Below are positions 23,054 to 35,157 of a stretch of DNA of 64,000 nt, one piece after another. This stretch comes from Bradysia coprophila. Its lineage: Eukaryota > Arthropoda > Insecta > Diptera > Sciaridae. Positions within the stretch are counted from its first letter, which is position 1; every line of letters starts with the position of its first letter. The notes under the pieces were generated by a model. It was not told the origin of the DNA. It saw only the letters and a program-made list of their open reading frames with translations, and ran no database searches. A program made the position numbers and the translations under genes. The stretch covers positions 5,467,716 to 5,531,715 of the forward strand of contig NW_023503376.1 in NCBI RefSeq assembly GCF_014529535.1, read 5' to 3'.

Positions 23054-25916
23054 ATTACAGTATACGTGTGAATTCGTATACCGAGAGTTCGACTTCGTCT
23101 CGACGAAACATACATACTTATGCAAAAATTATTCACGTGGTATACGAATTCGCACATATGCTGTGATTGAGTGGTTTCAATCCTGTGATGCACACAATTT
23201 TACACTCGTCACACCATGAAATGCACAAACAACAAAACCAAGTATACACGCACGGAATTTTGGAAACCGACACATTTTCTGTTTCTGTGTTTTACTTGAG
23301 TTTCTGATTTCTCCACCTAAAAATACATGCAAAATTCACAAAAAACCAGCAAACCACGAAACAGAAAATGTGTCGGTTCTCAAAATTCCGTGAGTGTAAT
23401 ACACACCGTTCAAGGTTGAACTTGAATTTATAGAAAAAGAATGAGAATAAAAACGAAACCGAAAATACGCGATATAAAGCCGAACGAGTTGATCGTTCGA
23501 TGTGTATCACACTACTACTCGTTGATACGGAGAGTAAGCTCCGCCTTCGTATCAAATTTCTCTCTTTGACGAATAACTCCTCCATTAAGTAATACATCGC
23601 CTGGATCTCTAGGCCTGTTTGCAAGGTCTGCTGGGAGAGAACTAAAAAAGTGTGGTTTTCGATAACTTTTGACGCGTGATATTCAGTGTTTTCATGGTTT
23701 GGCGAGTGTAAAATTTATTTCAAAAATTTCGTTCACTTCGCTCGCTAGAAACAGTATACAAATTTTGATTAGGAGATGGCTTTCCGTTAATTTTTTCTTC
23801 GATTTCCAATCGAAATTTTTCTGCTGAGGCCTTTCATTTAATTTTTCTTTGTTTTCCAATCGAAATTTTCCTACTGAGACCTTTTTCTCAATTTTTCTTC
23901 GATTTTCAATCGACATTTTTAATTTAATTTTTTCTTTGTTTTCCAATCTAAATTTTTCAACTGAAGCCGTTTTCTCAATTTTTCCTTTGATTTCTAATCG
24001 AAATTTCCAATTCCCAGAAAAAATTTAGAATTTTTTTGATTAGAAATCAAAAAGAATTGAGAGAAGGGCCTCAGTAGAAAAATTTCGATTGGAAAACAAA
24101 GAAAAAATTGATAGAAGTAAGAAAATTTTGATTGGAAATAGAAGAAAGAATTAACGGAAAAGGCCATCAGTAGAGAAATTTCGATTGGAAATTTAAAATT
24201 TTGCCTATGTCCGCTAAAATGGGCTTAATTTGTTTCAACAAATAGTTGAAATTTAAAAAAGCACTGTCGGGACTTCGCATGACTAAGGCAAAAGGCCCTT
24301 CGGGAAGTATGGCCATACTGTGAATTCGGGTGATTATCGACGGACCTTTTGATTTTTTTTACATTTTTGGGATCTATTCAAATGCCATACATCTCATTTG
24401 AATAGACCCGAGGAGCCAGTGCCAGTCCATCCCTGATTAATATTTTTATTTACGTGAAAGAGAGAACACTCTCGTAAATAAATCGTTTGTGTGATTTTTA
24501 TCAAGAAGTTAATCGGTTTTTGGGTATGTTTCAGAGCAGGGCCTATTTTTGGATTATTTTTTTTGGAAATTTGGAGTCAGTTAAAACGCAAGGCTGATTC
24601 AGCAGTTGCCAAAACCGTTCGAAATGGTGGAAATTTTTGGTTTTTGGACGCTCGCAGTTTTTGGAAATTTTTGGCAATTTTTTGGAAATTTTGAAAAAAA
24701 AAATCCAAAAAAAATTCCAAAAAAATTTCCAAAAATAGGCCCTGTTTCAGAGTGTGTTTGAAAGCTGTGCTTAGCGCTAGTGAAGACAGCGTTCAGAATT
24801 GGTAACGTTGGCCTGTTACAAGTGAACAAAAGATTCGTTTGTTATTTTTTGGGTTGAAGTTCAGGGAGAGGCTGGAGTCTCTGAATCAGTACCAGGATTT
24901 CTCTCATAAATTTTCCAACTTTTTTTAATTTCTTTATGAATATTCCAGTTTTAGTGACGATGAAGGTCATGTCCGGAGCGACAGCGGAGGACTTGACGCA
25001 GTCTAACTTCCAAAAAAAGAACGAAGAATTTTTTTTGAGACGCGGCAACTATATATAGGCGAGAATTTAAGTTTCTTTCCTTTGGCCTGTATCACCACAA
25101 ATTCTATTCTATCTTATTCGCGCTTCAAATACGAGCAAAACGAGCTATCACTCGACTATGTAACTTTAAAATTGCTGGAGATACATCGTTTTGAAGTTGG
25201 TCATTTTGATAGAAAATGCACCAAATTAACGTTTTCCAAACAATCAAAATCTTTCAACTTACTCTGTCTATCTGTCTATCTATCGACGGTCGATCTCGGA
25301 AACTAGTCAGCCAATCTCCATGAAATTTTGCAGGAACCTCAGGGTGGGCATAAAAATGAAAATGTGATACGCCATTACCCCAGGAAAAACCAGAATTTTG
25401 TTTTATTGGCCTCGAAGTGGTTTCTGAGTGTGGTTTTCGAGGGTCGGGAACGCGTTTTCGGCTGTAGCTTAGCTGTATTGAAACCTACAGAGGCGTGCGA
25501 CCCATCAAATGAAAGGTATTCGTAACACGATTCGAACAAAAAAATAATTAAAAAAATCGGGGCAGATTCGTTTGAGCTAGAGTGATTAGAGTGACCAAAT
25601 TTTGTGCTACTCGAGCGTAGGATGAAAGGACTAATATTTTTTTGGATTATGAGAGATAGAGATTTACTTTCTTCGGCAAAGTCTCAGAGTTTTACGAGTA
25701 GAACACATTGGCATATGTGAAAAATGTCGAAAGTTGGAAATGGGTGGGTCAATTATGTTTTTAGAGGTATTTCTTGAATGGTGGCAGATAGAGAGTTACT
25801 TTCTTCGGCAAAGTCTCAGAGTTTTACGAGTAGAAAAGAAGGGCATTTGTGAAAAATGTCGAAAGTTGGAAATGGGTGGGTCAATTGGGGTTTTAGAGAT
25901 ATTTCTTGAATGGTGG
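23054..25916. other. repetitive intergenic DNA
   Basis: Contains degenerate tandem copies of a unit near TTTCGATTGGAAATCGAAG (about 23750-24200), GGAAATTTTTGG low complexity (about 24500-24730) and a duplicated block at about 25650-25730 and 25785-25910 (TTACTTTCTTCGGCAAAGTC shared). No gene recognised. Confidence 0.4.
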
Positions 25917-26215
25917 CAGATTTTCGTCAAATTTCGATTTTCGTCAAATTTTCGATTTTCGGCAAATTTTCGAATTTCGTCGAATTTCGTCAAATTTTCA
26001 AACTTAGTCAAATTTTCAAACTTAGTCAAATTTTCAAACTTAGTCAAATTTTCGATTTTCGTCAAATTTTCGATTTTCGTCAAATTTTCGAATTTTGTCA
26101 AATTTTCGAATTTCGTCAAATTTCGTCAAATTTTCGAATATCGTCGAATTTTCGAATATCGTCAAATTTTCGAATTTCGTCAAATTTTCGAATTTCGTCA
26201 AATTTTCAAATTTCC
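25917..26215. repeat. 18-bp tandem repeat (CAAATTTTCGAATTTCGT)
   Basis: About 17 direct copies of an 18-bp unit, variants of CAAATTTTCGAATTTCGT. Because 18 is a multiple of three, all six frames stay open and yield repetitive peptides of up to 188 residues; these are artefacts. The array lies about 660 bp past the stop codon of the RdRP fusion gene. Confidence 0.85.
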
Positions 26216-26267
26216 GAATTATAACTGTTATAAAAAGCAGTGTTCTAAAACTTCTAAAACGACTGAT

Positions 26268-26735
26268 ATCCCAACAAAAATCTCTTCGAGAAAAGTGTGA
26301 CGCAGTCTTTGAAGTACAATTTCTAAAATGAATGATATCGCTAGAGTTGACGCTTTCAGCTTCGTTACGCAAAAATTAAATTTTACACCCAATTTTAGTT
26401 CAAACAAGCTGGCTTAGTTTTTCTCATCATCTGCCAAATAAGTTTTACCAAGAAAATTTGACTGGAAACAACCAAAATTTTACCAAAAAAATCTGCGTCG
26501 CAAAGTGGCAAAAGTTCAGGAACAGACCAGCAAGAAAATTTATCTGCCACATGCGACGCAGATTTTTTTGGTAAAATTTTGGTTGTTTCCAGTCAAATTT
26601 TTTTTGGTAATTGGGTGTAAAATTTAATTTTTGCGTAACGAAGCTGAAAGCGTCAACTCTAGCGATATCATTCATTTTAGAAATTGAACTTCAAAGACTG
26701 CGTCACACTTTTCTCGAAGAGATTTTTGTTGGGAT
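26268..26735. repeat. foldback element just past the RdRP fusion gene
   Basis: The left arm starts ATCCCAACAAAAATCTCTTC and the right arm ends with its complement at 26735. Arms of about 180 bp share GTGTGACGCAGTCTTTGAAG and GATATCGCTAGAGTTGACGC, and the loop is near 26500. It ends about 145 bp from the stop codon of the fusion gene. It parallels the element at 22617 in layout and motifs but not in detail. Confidence 0.75.
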
Positions 26736-26828
26736 CTAAGGTCTTTTGATGAAACGTGAGTTAATTGGACAATGAAAACTAATTTCAACTTAGAACTCAA
26801 TTGGGTTTTCCTTCGGTTTATAATAAAT

Positions 26829-26834
26829 TTTATT
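26829..26834 (-). terminator. poly(A) signal of the RdRP fusion gene
   Basis: AATAAA on the minus strand about 45 nt past the stop codon at 26879, implying a very short 3' UTR. Confidence 0.55.
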
Positions 26835-26878
26835 TTCAATTTTCAAGAAACAATAATAAGGCGAAAAATCTACAATTT

Positions 26879-29800
26879 TCACTGGGCACAGTTCAACTTC
26901 GCATGGTCAAAAACCTTCAGTCCCAAGTCGTAGGACTTCTTACACAAATCTGCCGGTGATACATTGTCCGTAGATAACCGCAATTCAAATTCGAAATGCT
27001 TGGGGAACCATTCGAATTCATGCCTGTGAGCATGGAAAATTCCGTCATGAATTTCACTCAGCACGCACTCGTCATTCTCGGCGTTAACGAATTTCATAAC
27101 GGTTGCAACAATTCTCATACTGCGATAGCGCCAGTTGAAGTGGTAAATGTCCGGAATTAACGGCTTTGATGGAAGTTGATCCATAAGATTATCTTGCAAG
27201 TGTTTCGAAAACGCCTCCGTAAAAATGGAACGCTGATCCAAGTACTCGATGACGGTTTTTAGATTAGTTTCGTCGTCATCGAGTGGAGTTTGGCTCTCCA
27301 AGTAAACTCGAACGTCATGACCGCGATCTTCTTCAATTTTATTGAATGTTGCCGACAACCACCGAACCTTGCGATGTTTTATTTCTGTGATTCTGCCGAC
27401 CTTATCGCACAATACATTCAATTCTCGCTGTCGCCAAAGAACTGTTAGACTGGTGTAGTAATCGTCGGAGTCTGTTGGTATCTCCTTAAAGCCATTCTGT
27501 GCTGCAAACTCTTTGGTTTCATTGAAAGGAACACGCCAGTCGGTGTAGAAGGAGTGTCTTATTCCATTACCGTCATTGATTTTCGGCGTGGACTTGAATT
27601 GAAGACTTTTGTTTCTTTGCGGCCCGCTACGCATTTTTAACTCATGAAGCGGTATTAACGCCAGTGTATCCGTACTGTTGTCACTCTGTCGTTGAGATCG
27701 TACCAGCGTCGACGAGTTGTAATTTTTCATATCCTGAATGATGTCATGTTGTCGCTCCAGTTCAAGATTTTCTTCCATGTGCGCCACTTTCTCCTCAACA
27801 TTTTGCAATGAAATCGTCTCAAACGTATTGTGCAAAGCTTCCGGAATGTGAAAGAAGTAGTGATGGCCACACCGAACTCTGCAAACCAATTTACCGAAAA
27901 AGCGAAGACATCTCGCACTCTTTCTGGCTGATCTCTGCTTTTCATCATACCAATCCATTTGTTTCAGGAACCGGTTTTCGTAGCGTTGATACTCAAGCAC
28001 TCTCCAATTCGCATTTCGATCATGGCACAACTTTAATGTTGACTTCCATATACCCATGTGGTGGACATGGTATCGATCGCCCTCGTACGATGAAAATGAC
28101 ACTTCTGTCGAAGATCCATTGCCGAACTCTGGCAAAATGATTGTAGCATTCATCACATGGTAAATCTTCTTCCGGGATACGTCTCTGACCCGAACGTTCA
28201 TAATTTTCCAGTGAATTTTGTTAATACCTTTCTCAACATCAGCAAAGTATTTATGGTCACCACTGACCTCGACATAGTAGAATCCGTTCCGTTCGGTGAG
28301 CGTAAGGTGCAGATTTTCCGCGTTCTTTGGATTACAAACCCTTTTCAATTCCTTCAAACACGAGATTCTTGAAGCTTCGGTGGACGTGTTCGGGTCGACA
28401 TATCGCTTATCGAGTCGAAACAGTCGCTTTTTAGTGCAAAACTCGAACAATTTTTGAACGTCACCATCATGCACTGATAGAATGCAAAGTGCAACTTCAG
28501 CGATTTGGCACAGTTCGTCCACCAGATCTCCTTTTATCAAAGGTTCCTTCGTCAACGGGTCCACTTTCGTTATTAGCCACAATCGATTTCGGGAACTGAC
28601 TTGTTTCAAGAAGTCGTAAATTAACGTTCCGCACCCCGAATCATTTACCGAATCAATCCAACTGGCAAAACGTTTCAGAGTGTAAGACGGTGGCGTGTTT
28701 TCGATATCCGTCTGTGGTGCTGAAGTGGTTGCAAATGAGACAAATAGGTGACAGAACGAGATGACTGTCATGAGCCCTTCACTTCCACATGATTTCACAA
28801 TTTTGGCAATTCGAGCCCATTCAATCAGAACTTTAAGAGCGGCCCAGCATCCTACATTCCTGTCGAGTGTACTGGCCAGCGTGCTCGTCTTTCTAACGCC
28901 GTCTAGAAAATTTGTTATTTCGATGTGCTGTGATTTGTAAGTGAGTGCGACGCAATGTGGTCTCTTCAGGATCTCCACGTTGTGGTCCATTTGATATAAG
29001 GACTTGCTGATAGTGGAGAAATCGCTGCTCGTCGCACACAAGTCAATGTCCGAATGTTCTTCATTCAGTCCAAGCGCTGAGCTGCCATAAAGATGACACT
29101 CAATTCCATTCAGTTTATCGGTCACTGTCTCGTAAATATTGTATCGCGTACGCCAGTCATTCAACCATCGAATCTTGTTGTACACGACCCATCGATGCGT
29201 TGAGTCGAGAATTTTTTGTGAAATGGTTTTGCGGATGCACTCGTCGAAATTTACGTATGGCAACGCAAGGAACGAAAAACTATGGACGGGCCATGGAGAC
29301 GATTTGGGTCTGCTGTACCATTCGAGAATTTTCTCTTGATTATTATCGTTGTCCGATCGCCATTTATCGAAAATGGTTTTCCATTTTCGCCAAAATGCAC
29401 CTACGTCCGTGAGTACATTTTGGCGTAATTGGTGTTCCTGTTTGTACGTGGACAAATATTCACTTTTCCAGATCGGTGTGCCAGAAAACAGATCCACTTC
29501 GGACTCTAAATCGAAACTCTGCAGCCGCGTTTTTATCTCATAGCAATACGCAGCATAGCAATTTTCGATGGAATTTGTGTCACCGGTGATGCTGAACTTT
29601 GAATTGCTTGTGGTGAAACGTCGCTTTTCGAGGAAAACTTCCAGAATCGGCTTTGATTGCCGGAACAACTCACCAAGAATTGTTTCCGAGCGATAAGACG
29701 CCTTATCAGCTTTCTGCATAAAGTCTGGATACTGAGACGGCAACAGCTTCGGCGGTATTTTCCCCACCGTGTATCCCTTCTTTGGAGCATCGGTTTCGGC

Positions 29801-32800
29801 TGTAACATATTTAGCTAATTCAATGCTTCGTTCGTGTCTCATATTAAATTGATCGGCGACCGCCAGATGTGCATTCGCAACAATGCCGAGCTGATTTTTC
29901 GACACATAGTCGCAGTAAAACTGCATCATCGATTCGTGATTCGAATTGCATATTTGCACCGTTTCACTTTCTGTCGTTTTAAGTTCGACCACTTTTTCAC
30001 CGGGAATCTGCAGGCCCTGCGGAACCAAATTCTCATCCCAAATGACGTAGTATAAGTCACCATCTAGATCACCTCCAGAGCATTCACTGGCATGCGAGCT
30101 AGGCCCTTTCGATGGCATAACCAAACAGTTTGTGTACAAATTTCTCAGAGCTGAACAGCTCTTCCCGGCCATCAATACTCGAATGTCTGAAGGTAGTACG
30201 CACGGATTTCGGAAGATCAAGATTTTTCCTTCTAACTCATAATCGAAATCACTTTCAACGATGTGTGCGTAGATTTCGCCATATTCCAAGGTTTCGGTTT
30301 CGTCCAGCACGCCCATTAAAATCCTGCCATTCGGAACGGGTATGTGAGAGTGGTCGGTAATTCCGGAGATTAAAGCGACTGAATTGCTAATCAACATTTG
30401 ACTGAAGAACGGCTCTCGCACTAAATGCTGCGGTGGAAAGAGTTCCCAATCAAAAATTTTCGACTGAGATTGCACAAATGATAGTGACGAATTGTCGTCA
30501 ACCAATGTGTACATACAATTTGTGAGTACTATGTGCTGCATTTCAAGGAAGGTATCGTCAGGAATTCCATAACATGACAGTAAAAGAATCACATGTCGAT
30601 TCAGAAACAATGGCAGAGAACGGCTGTAATTTAGCACTTCCAGAGTGTTGTGCTTGCTTTCAAATTTCTTCATCGATTTTCGGAACGTAACCTCATCGTC
30701 CTGATGAAAAGCGCTGATGACTCCCTTGATTCCGCCGACTCTAATCTGAAATGCCGTAGGTTTTTGTGGTAGTTTCAGCACAGATTGCAGCTTCTCCACT
30801 AAGCTGTGCGAAACTCTGCCGATTCCATCACTGAAATTGACGCCATTCTTTTCCACGTCATTCGCTACCGTATGCAAGTATCGCTCATTCAAAGTTACTG
30901 TTTCCGAACTGGCGGCGAAGGCCAACGCAAGACGTGTTAACTTTCTACCAGCGCTCCAAGTACCTGGAAATTCGCCAATTTTATCGTAAACATCGTCTCT
31001 GTTCAGTGTGGAGAACCAGCAACGTCCCTCTCGTAGTTGCGAGTTTGAGCAGCCCAGAAATGTGAACGTTTTCTCTCCAATTTTGATTCCGTTTCGCAGC
31101 ACGGCTAGGAACCAGTCACAAATATTCGCCGATCGCCACGGATTACCGCCATTCTCATCAGTGAATGAAATCAGTAGGAAGTTTTCCGGGTCCGGATGGT
31201 AGCGAAAAATTCGATTCTTTTGCACCGACTGCATGGGTAAATAAACGAATCGTGTAGGTGTTACATTCACTCGACACAGTGACACATAGTCCTCGGGATG
31301 GCGTTCATATTCCGAAAACGGAAGTCGCACGTCCTGAATGTTATTAATTTTTAGCCTCTGAAAGCGAACTGGTGTCGTGTTGTTTAGCAGCAGCTTCAGT
31401 GCGGTCAAAGACGAGCACTTATAGAACCGTTCCAAAATGCGTTGCGGTAAAATTGTTGGTAGCAACGCTGAATGTGTGCTATGCCAAACTTTGATCAAAT
31501 AATCGGTCATGAAAGGTGTTTTAGCAGGCTGACTGTTAGCGGATCGATAGCTGTCCTGCCCATTTGATTTATTTAGCTGACAAACGTTATAAACGTTCAT
31601 GGTGAATGCATGAAATGCTCTTCGAAGCGCCGTAGATGTTTCACAGTCTATCGATGTCTTACGTTGAAGGCACAGATTGAACGACTTTGTGGTGAAGTCG
31701 AAATGAGCCAATTCCTCGTCGATGAAGTATGCTGGCGGATTACGTAGACACAAAAATATTTCCAACGAATTCATTGTGTCGTTGATCAGAATCGTTTCCA
31801 CGTTGATTGCCTGAATGCGGAATTGTCGATTGTTTGCCGAAATTTTCATTGCATTGTTATGAACATGAAACTCAATCACATTGTCCCACCAAATCGGACT
31901 GAAGTCAAAATTGACGGTGGTGAAATCATCGAAGAAACATCCGGTTAACGAATCGAAAACCACAGTTGTCTGACGGGCCATGTTTTCGCTTTGACTGTTT
32001 TCATTTACTTCAATCCACGATCGGAATCGTGGGATGGATGAAACTTCCTTGATAATTCTTGACATGCTTTCATCGTTCGATACTGTGAAGTGAGCGTCGA
32101 TAAATCTTTTATTCACTTTCACCCGGTCGCAGGATTGCATGTGGTCCAGCAGAGCAGCTGAATTGACAAAGTGCACAAACCGCAGCTTAATAACTTTTCC
32201 AACACCAACAGTCACTGGATCATTTTCCATTTCATCATCGTCGTCACCATCAGACTCGTCATTTACAAAATAACTTTCTGCAGAATGACGATCATCAGAC
32301 AGCAAAAACTGGTCCAATTCTTCGCCAATGTCTTGATCAAGAGCGCTGTGATTTTCGGCCATCAATTGACGAATGGTGTAGTTCATAGCGACTTCCATCT
32401 GTGTCAATTGATTCGCCCTTTGTTGTTTGTCGGCCGAAACGAAGGCTACGAACGTTGCGACATCCATACGGGCGCGTCCTCTCGCTTGAATGATTGATTT
32501 CACTGACTTTACCCCATCAAAACATATGACCAAACCACACATCGCAACATCAATTCCTTGCTCGAGAACGGACGTAGCAACGAGTAATCGACACTCACCA
32601 GCCCGAAACATTTCCAACACCTTCTGTTGCACATCTTTGTACGTTGAGCCGCAATTTGCGTTTCCCATCACAGAAATGGGATTCATTTCGTTTATGAGCG
32701 GATCGTCTTTCAGTCGTCGACACAATCGTTCGGCAGTACTGCGACGTTCAACAAAAATCAGAATTCGTTCATGTTCGCCGCGATGCTTTTTCAGTACACT

Positions 32801-34428
32801 CAACAGCTCCAATAATCTCGGAGAATTCTCGGCAATGTCATGTTCCGTAAATATTTGCTCGACGGATTGACGCAATTGCTGAACGATTGGTGCAAGTTGA
32901 GCAGAATGTTTCGATGGGACGCGATCTCTTTCCACAAAGTCTAGGTCAGCACGAATCAACTGGATTAGTTTCGCTGGTCCGAAAATTTGCAATATATTCA
33001 ATGAGTCCAACCACTTTCGCATCCAAGTCGTCAATTGCAATAACTGAATGTCGTCCTCGTCTTGTCCAACCAACCGTGCCATGCTGATACTTTTCGAAAT
33101 TGTGTCAATTTTGCTTTGCACACTAAATTTGCGCGGAAATGTTTTCCAATTGGCTTTGTAAAACGGATGCAGCCCCGACAGCAAGTTCAACGATTCGATA
33201 ACAAATTTTTCATATTCCATCTCAAATGCGGTCTTCTCAATCGCCACATAGTTGCAACTTATTCGATTCGGTTTTTCCGTACTATCGTCCAGTAACGGCG
33301 TATATGGCACTGCTCCAAGTCTACTGCATAACGAGGATATACTTTGACTCATATTATGTTCATTCAAGCACGGTGACGCTGTCAATCCTAAAACTCTTGG
33401 CCGTTTCGATTCTGGACACCGACTAATGTAAGGCAGCAAACGGCCATAATTTGAATTAGGGCTGTTGGCTAGGTGGACCTCGTCGAATATCAGTAGAGAT
33501 ATTTGCGACATGGCGATTTGATTGAGTTTTATTGCGTTGAAAAGCATATCCGGAGTACAAACGCAAATTTCCTCCGGTGACCAGGTGCTCCGTTTAAATT
33601 CGTCACCGCTCCGACGAATTACGTTAAAACCAGTGTTTCGTTCAATAGCAGATGCTTGTTGATCCACCTGATGAAGACAGAAATGACTGAGAACGGACAC
33701 GACAATCATTTGTTAACAGTAAAACTCACCAGTACGACAGTCGGAACTAGAAAGACTTGTCCCTTGCTCGGGTTCCGTTGCTGGTACGCTTTCATCAACA
33801 TACAGGCGATCAGGGTTTTTCCCATCCCCGTTGGCAAACACATCAAAACGCTATTGAAGCAGGCAAAGCAAAATCCACGCCACTGATAGTCCTTCGGCGA
33901 CAAGTCACTTTTCGATGCCACAGCTTTTCCAGCTGCGATAATGTCATCCAGATCAGATACACTATGAAAGTGGACGGTATCCAATGCAACCAATGGTGCA
34001 GGGTTGTTTGGAATTGTCGCAGTTATGCGGCGAATGTTCGGGTACATGTCGATCAGTTTGGACCATTTGGCTTTTTTCCTCGCCGGCGATCCACTGTTCG
34101 TGTCCAACAAGTAGACGTTTCTCGACGAAAAATTGACCGTCATTTGTTCGAAGCCACTAATTAGGTTTACGACGCCCACTTTGAACTGGCAATTGGCACA
34201 GTGCACATTATACGGGAAACGTTCGTCACTTGATCCGACTAGGCGAATGTTCATGGGAATGGCGCCACCAGGAATGACATATTCAGGCCCGAGAGCCAAA
34301 TTCCATCCACCGGTGGTAAGGTCTTGATAGAATGCAATTTGACTGAAATCGGCGAGGTTCAATTGCGAACAATCCTTGAATGAGCACTTCAATGGCATTT
34401 TTGAGAGCCTAGAACGAAATTGAGACAA
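26879..34428 (-). CDS. helicase-RdRP-nucleotidyltransferase fusion (RNA silencing)
   Basis: Two exons, 33730-34428 and 26879-33667, joined by a 62-nt GT-AG intron, encode 2,495 aa. The splice rebuilds helicase motif Ia (FLVPTVVL+VDQQ). Helicase (about 190-650): PTGMGKT 199-205, DEVH 295-298, TAS 329-331, ATSVLEQGID 597-606, QARGRAR 627-633; DEVH and QxRGRAR are Dicer/RIG-I type with an insertion between lobes. Acidic linker about 700-718. RdRP (about 1020-1580): VTPTRF, SDGIGRVS, QIRVGGIKG, RNPCVLPSDIR, catalytic DLDGD 1433-1437 (30056-30070), then NQLGIVANAHLAVADQ and YPDFM: a complete QDE-1/RDR set. Nucleotidyltransferase (about 1715-1980): GS 1761-1762, DID 1773-1775, Glu1816 at the third carboxylate. 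About 1985-2495 is unrecognised. No PAZ or RNase III, so not Dicer. A likely role is making dsRNA in silencing. Met11 (34398), after a TTCTAG acceptor-like site, could be the real start. Confidence 0.92.
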
Positions 34429-35157
34429 ATGATAAAAATCGTAGCGACCATAAAGTGTAGCTCTAGATTATGTCAGCGACTGACAACAAGAAGGGAGAGA
34501 ATTTAGCTTGAACGATGTTCCACACCAACAATTCATGAACTTCGAGATTGCTTATACTATTTACAACATAGGTCAATAACCGTGCAATGTTGGTATTGCA
34601 GTAGTCATTGATAAAAACAGAGTGATTGAAAACGTCCCTTTATCGAAAGAAAATTTCTTATGATTTTCGCAAAAACAATCAAAATCTTACTTTGCTCTAC
34701 GTGCACAACTTGATCTGCAATTTGAGCAGTGAAAAATCAATTATTTTGCACTGCAATTTTCGTAAAACTTCCGTTCCCATCTGAGATTTGGATGGGGAAT
34801 AACCGACAAAATTGTAAACAAATGAAATTGTCAAAATATGCCTTCCGACATGCAGCGCCTCTATTATAAAACGGTTACAACACTCTAATCAACAAGTTGG
34901 TGAGTTTGTGTCGGGTGTCATTGAAATTTTCAAAAATTCGTGGCAAATGACCATTTTTTGAAAGGATGCGATTTTCGAACTGAAAATTATTAAGATTGAC
35001 GAAGTACATGCGTTCCGCAAACTTTATCTGTCGGTCAGGTCCCTTGACTGATAATTTTCGCAATATAAATTTTATCAATTTTAGTTGTATATACGTGAAG
35101 ACTACTACTTCCTTTTTCTAATTTACTCAATTTACATTAATAATAATTTGTTCGGGA
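34429..35157. other. upstream region of the RdRP fusion gene
   Basis: AT-rich. The reading TTTCGTTCTAG|GC just inside the gene looks like a splice acceptor, so a 5' non-coding exon may lie here. No promoter element can be assigned with confidence and no other gene is seen. Confidence 0.3.

Noticed and set aside
23292..23624. 110-codon minus-strand frame
   Set aside because: No family similarity, repeat-rich surroundings and no splice partners.
25734..26300. Open frames up to 188 codons on both strands with repeated FVKFSN-type peptides
   Set aside because: They are read from an 18-bp tandem repeat, which keeps every frame open; no family similarity.
26879..34428. Dicer as the identity of the helicase gene
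   Set aside because: No PAZ or RNase III signature motifs are found; the polymerase and nucleotidyltransferase motifs define a different protein.
26879..34428. Integrated RNA-virus polymerase
   Set aside because: The DLDGD loop and surrounding motifs are of the cellular double-psi-beta-barrel RdRP type, not the GDD palm of RNA viruses.
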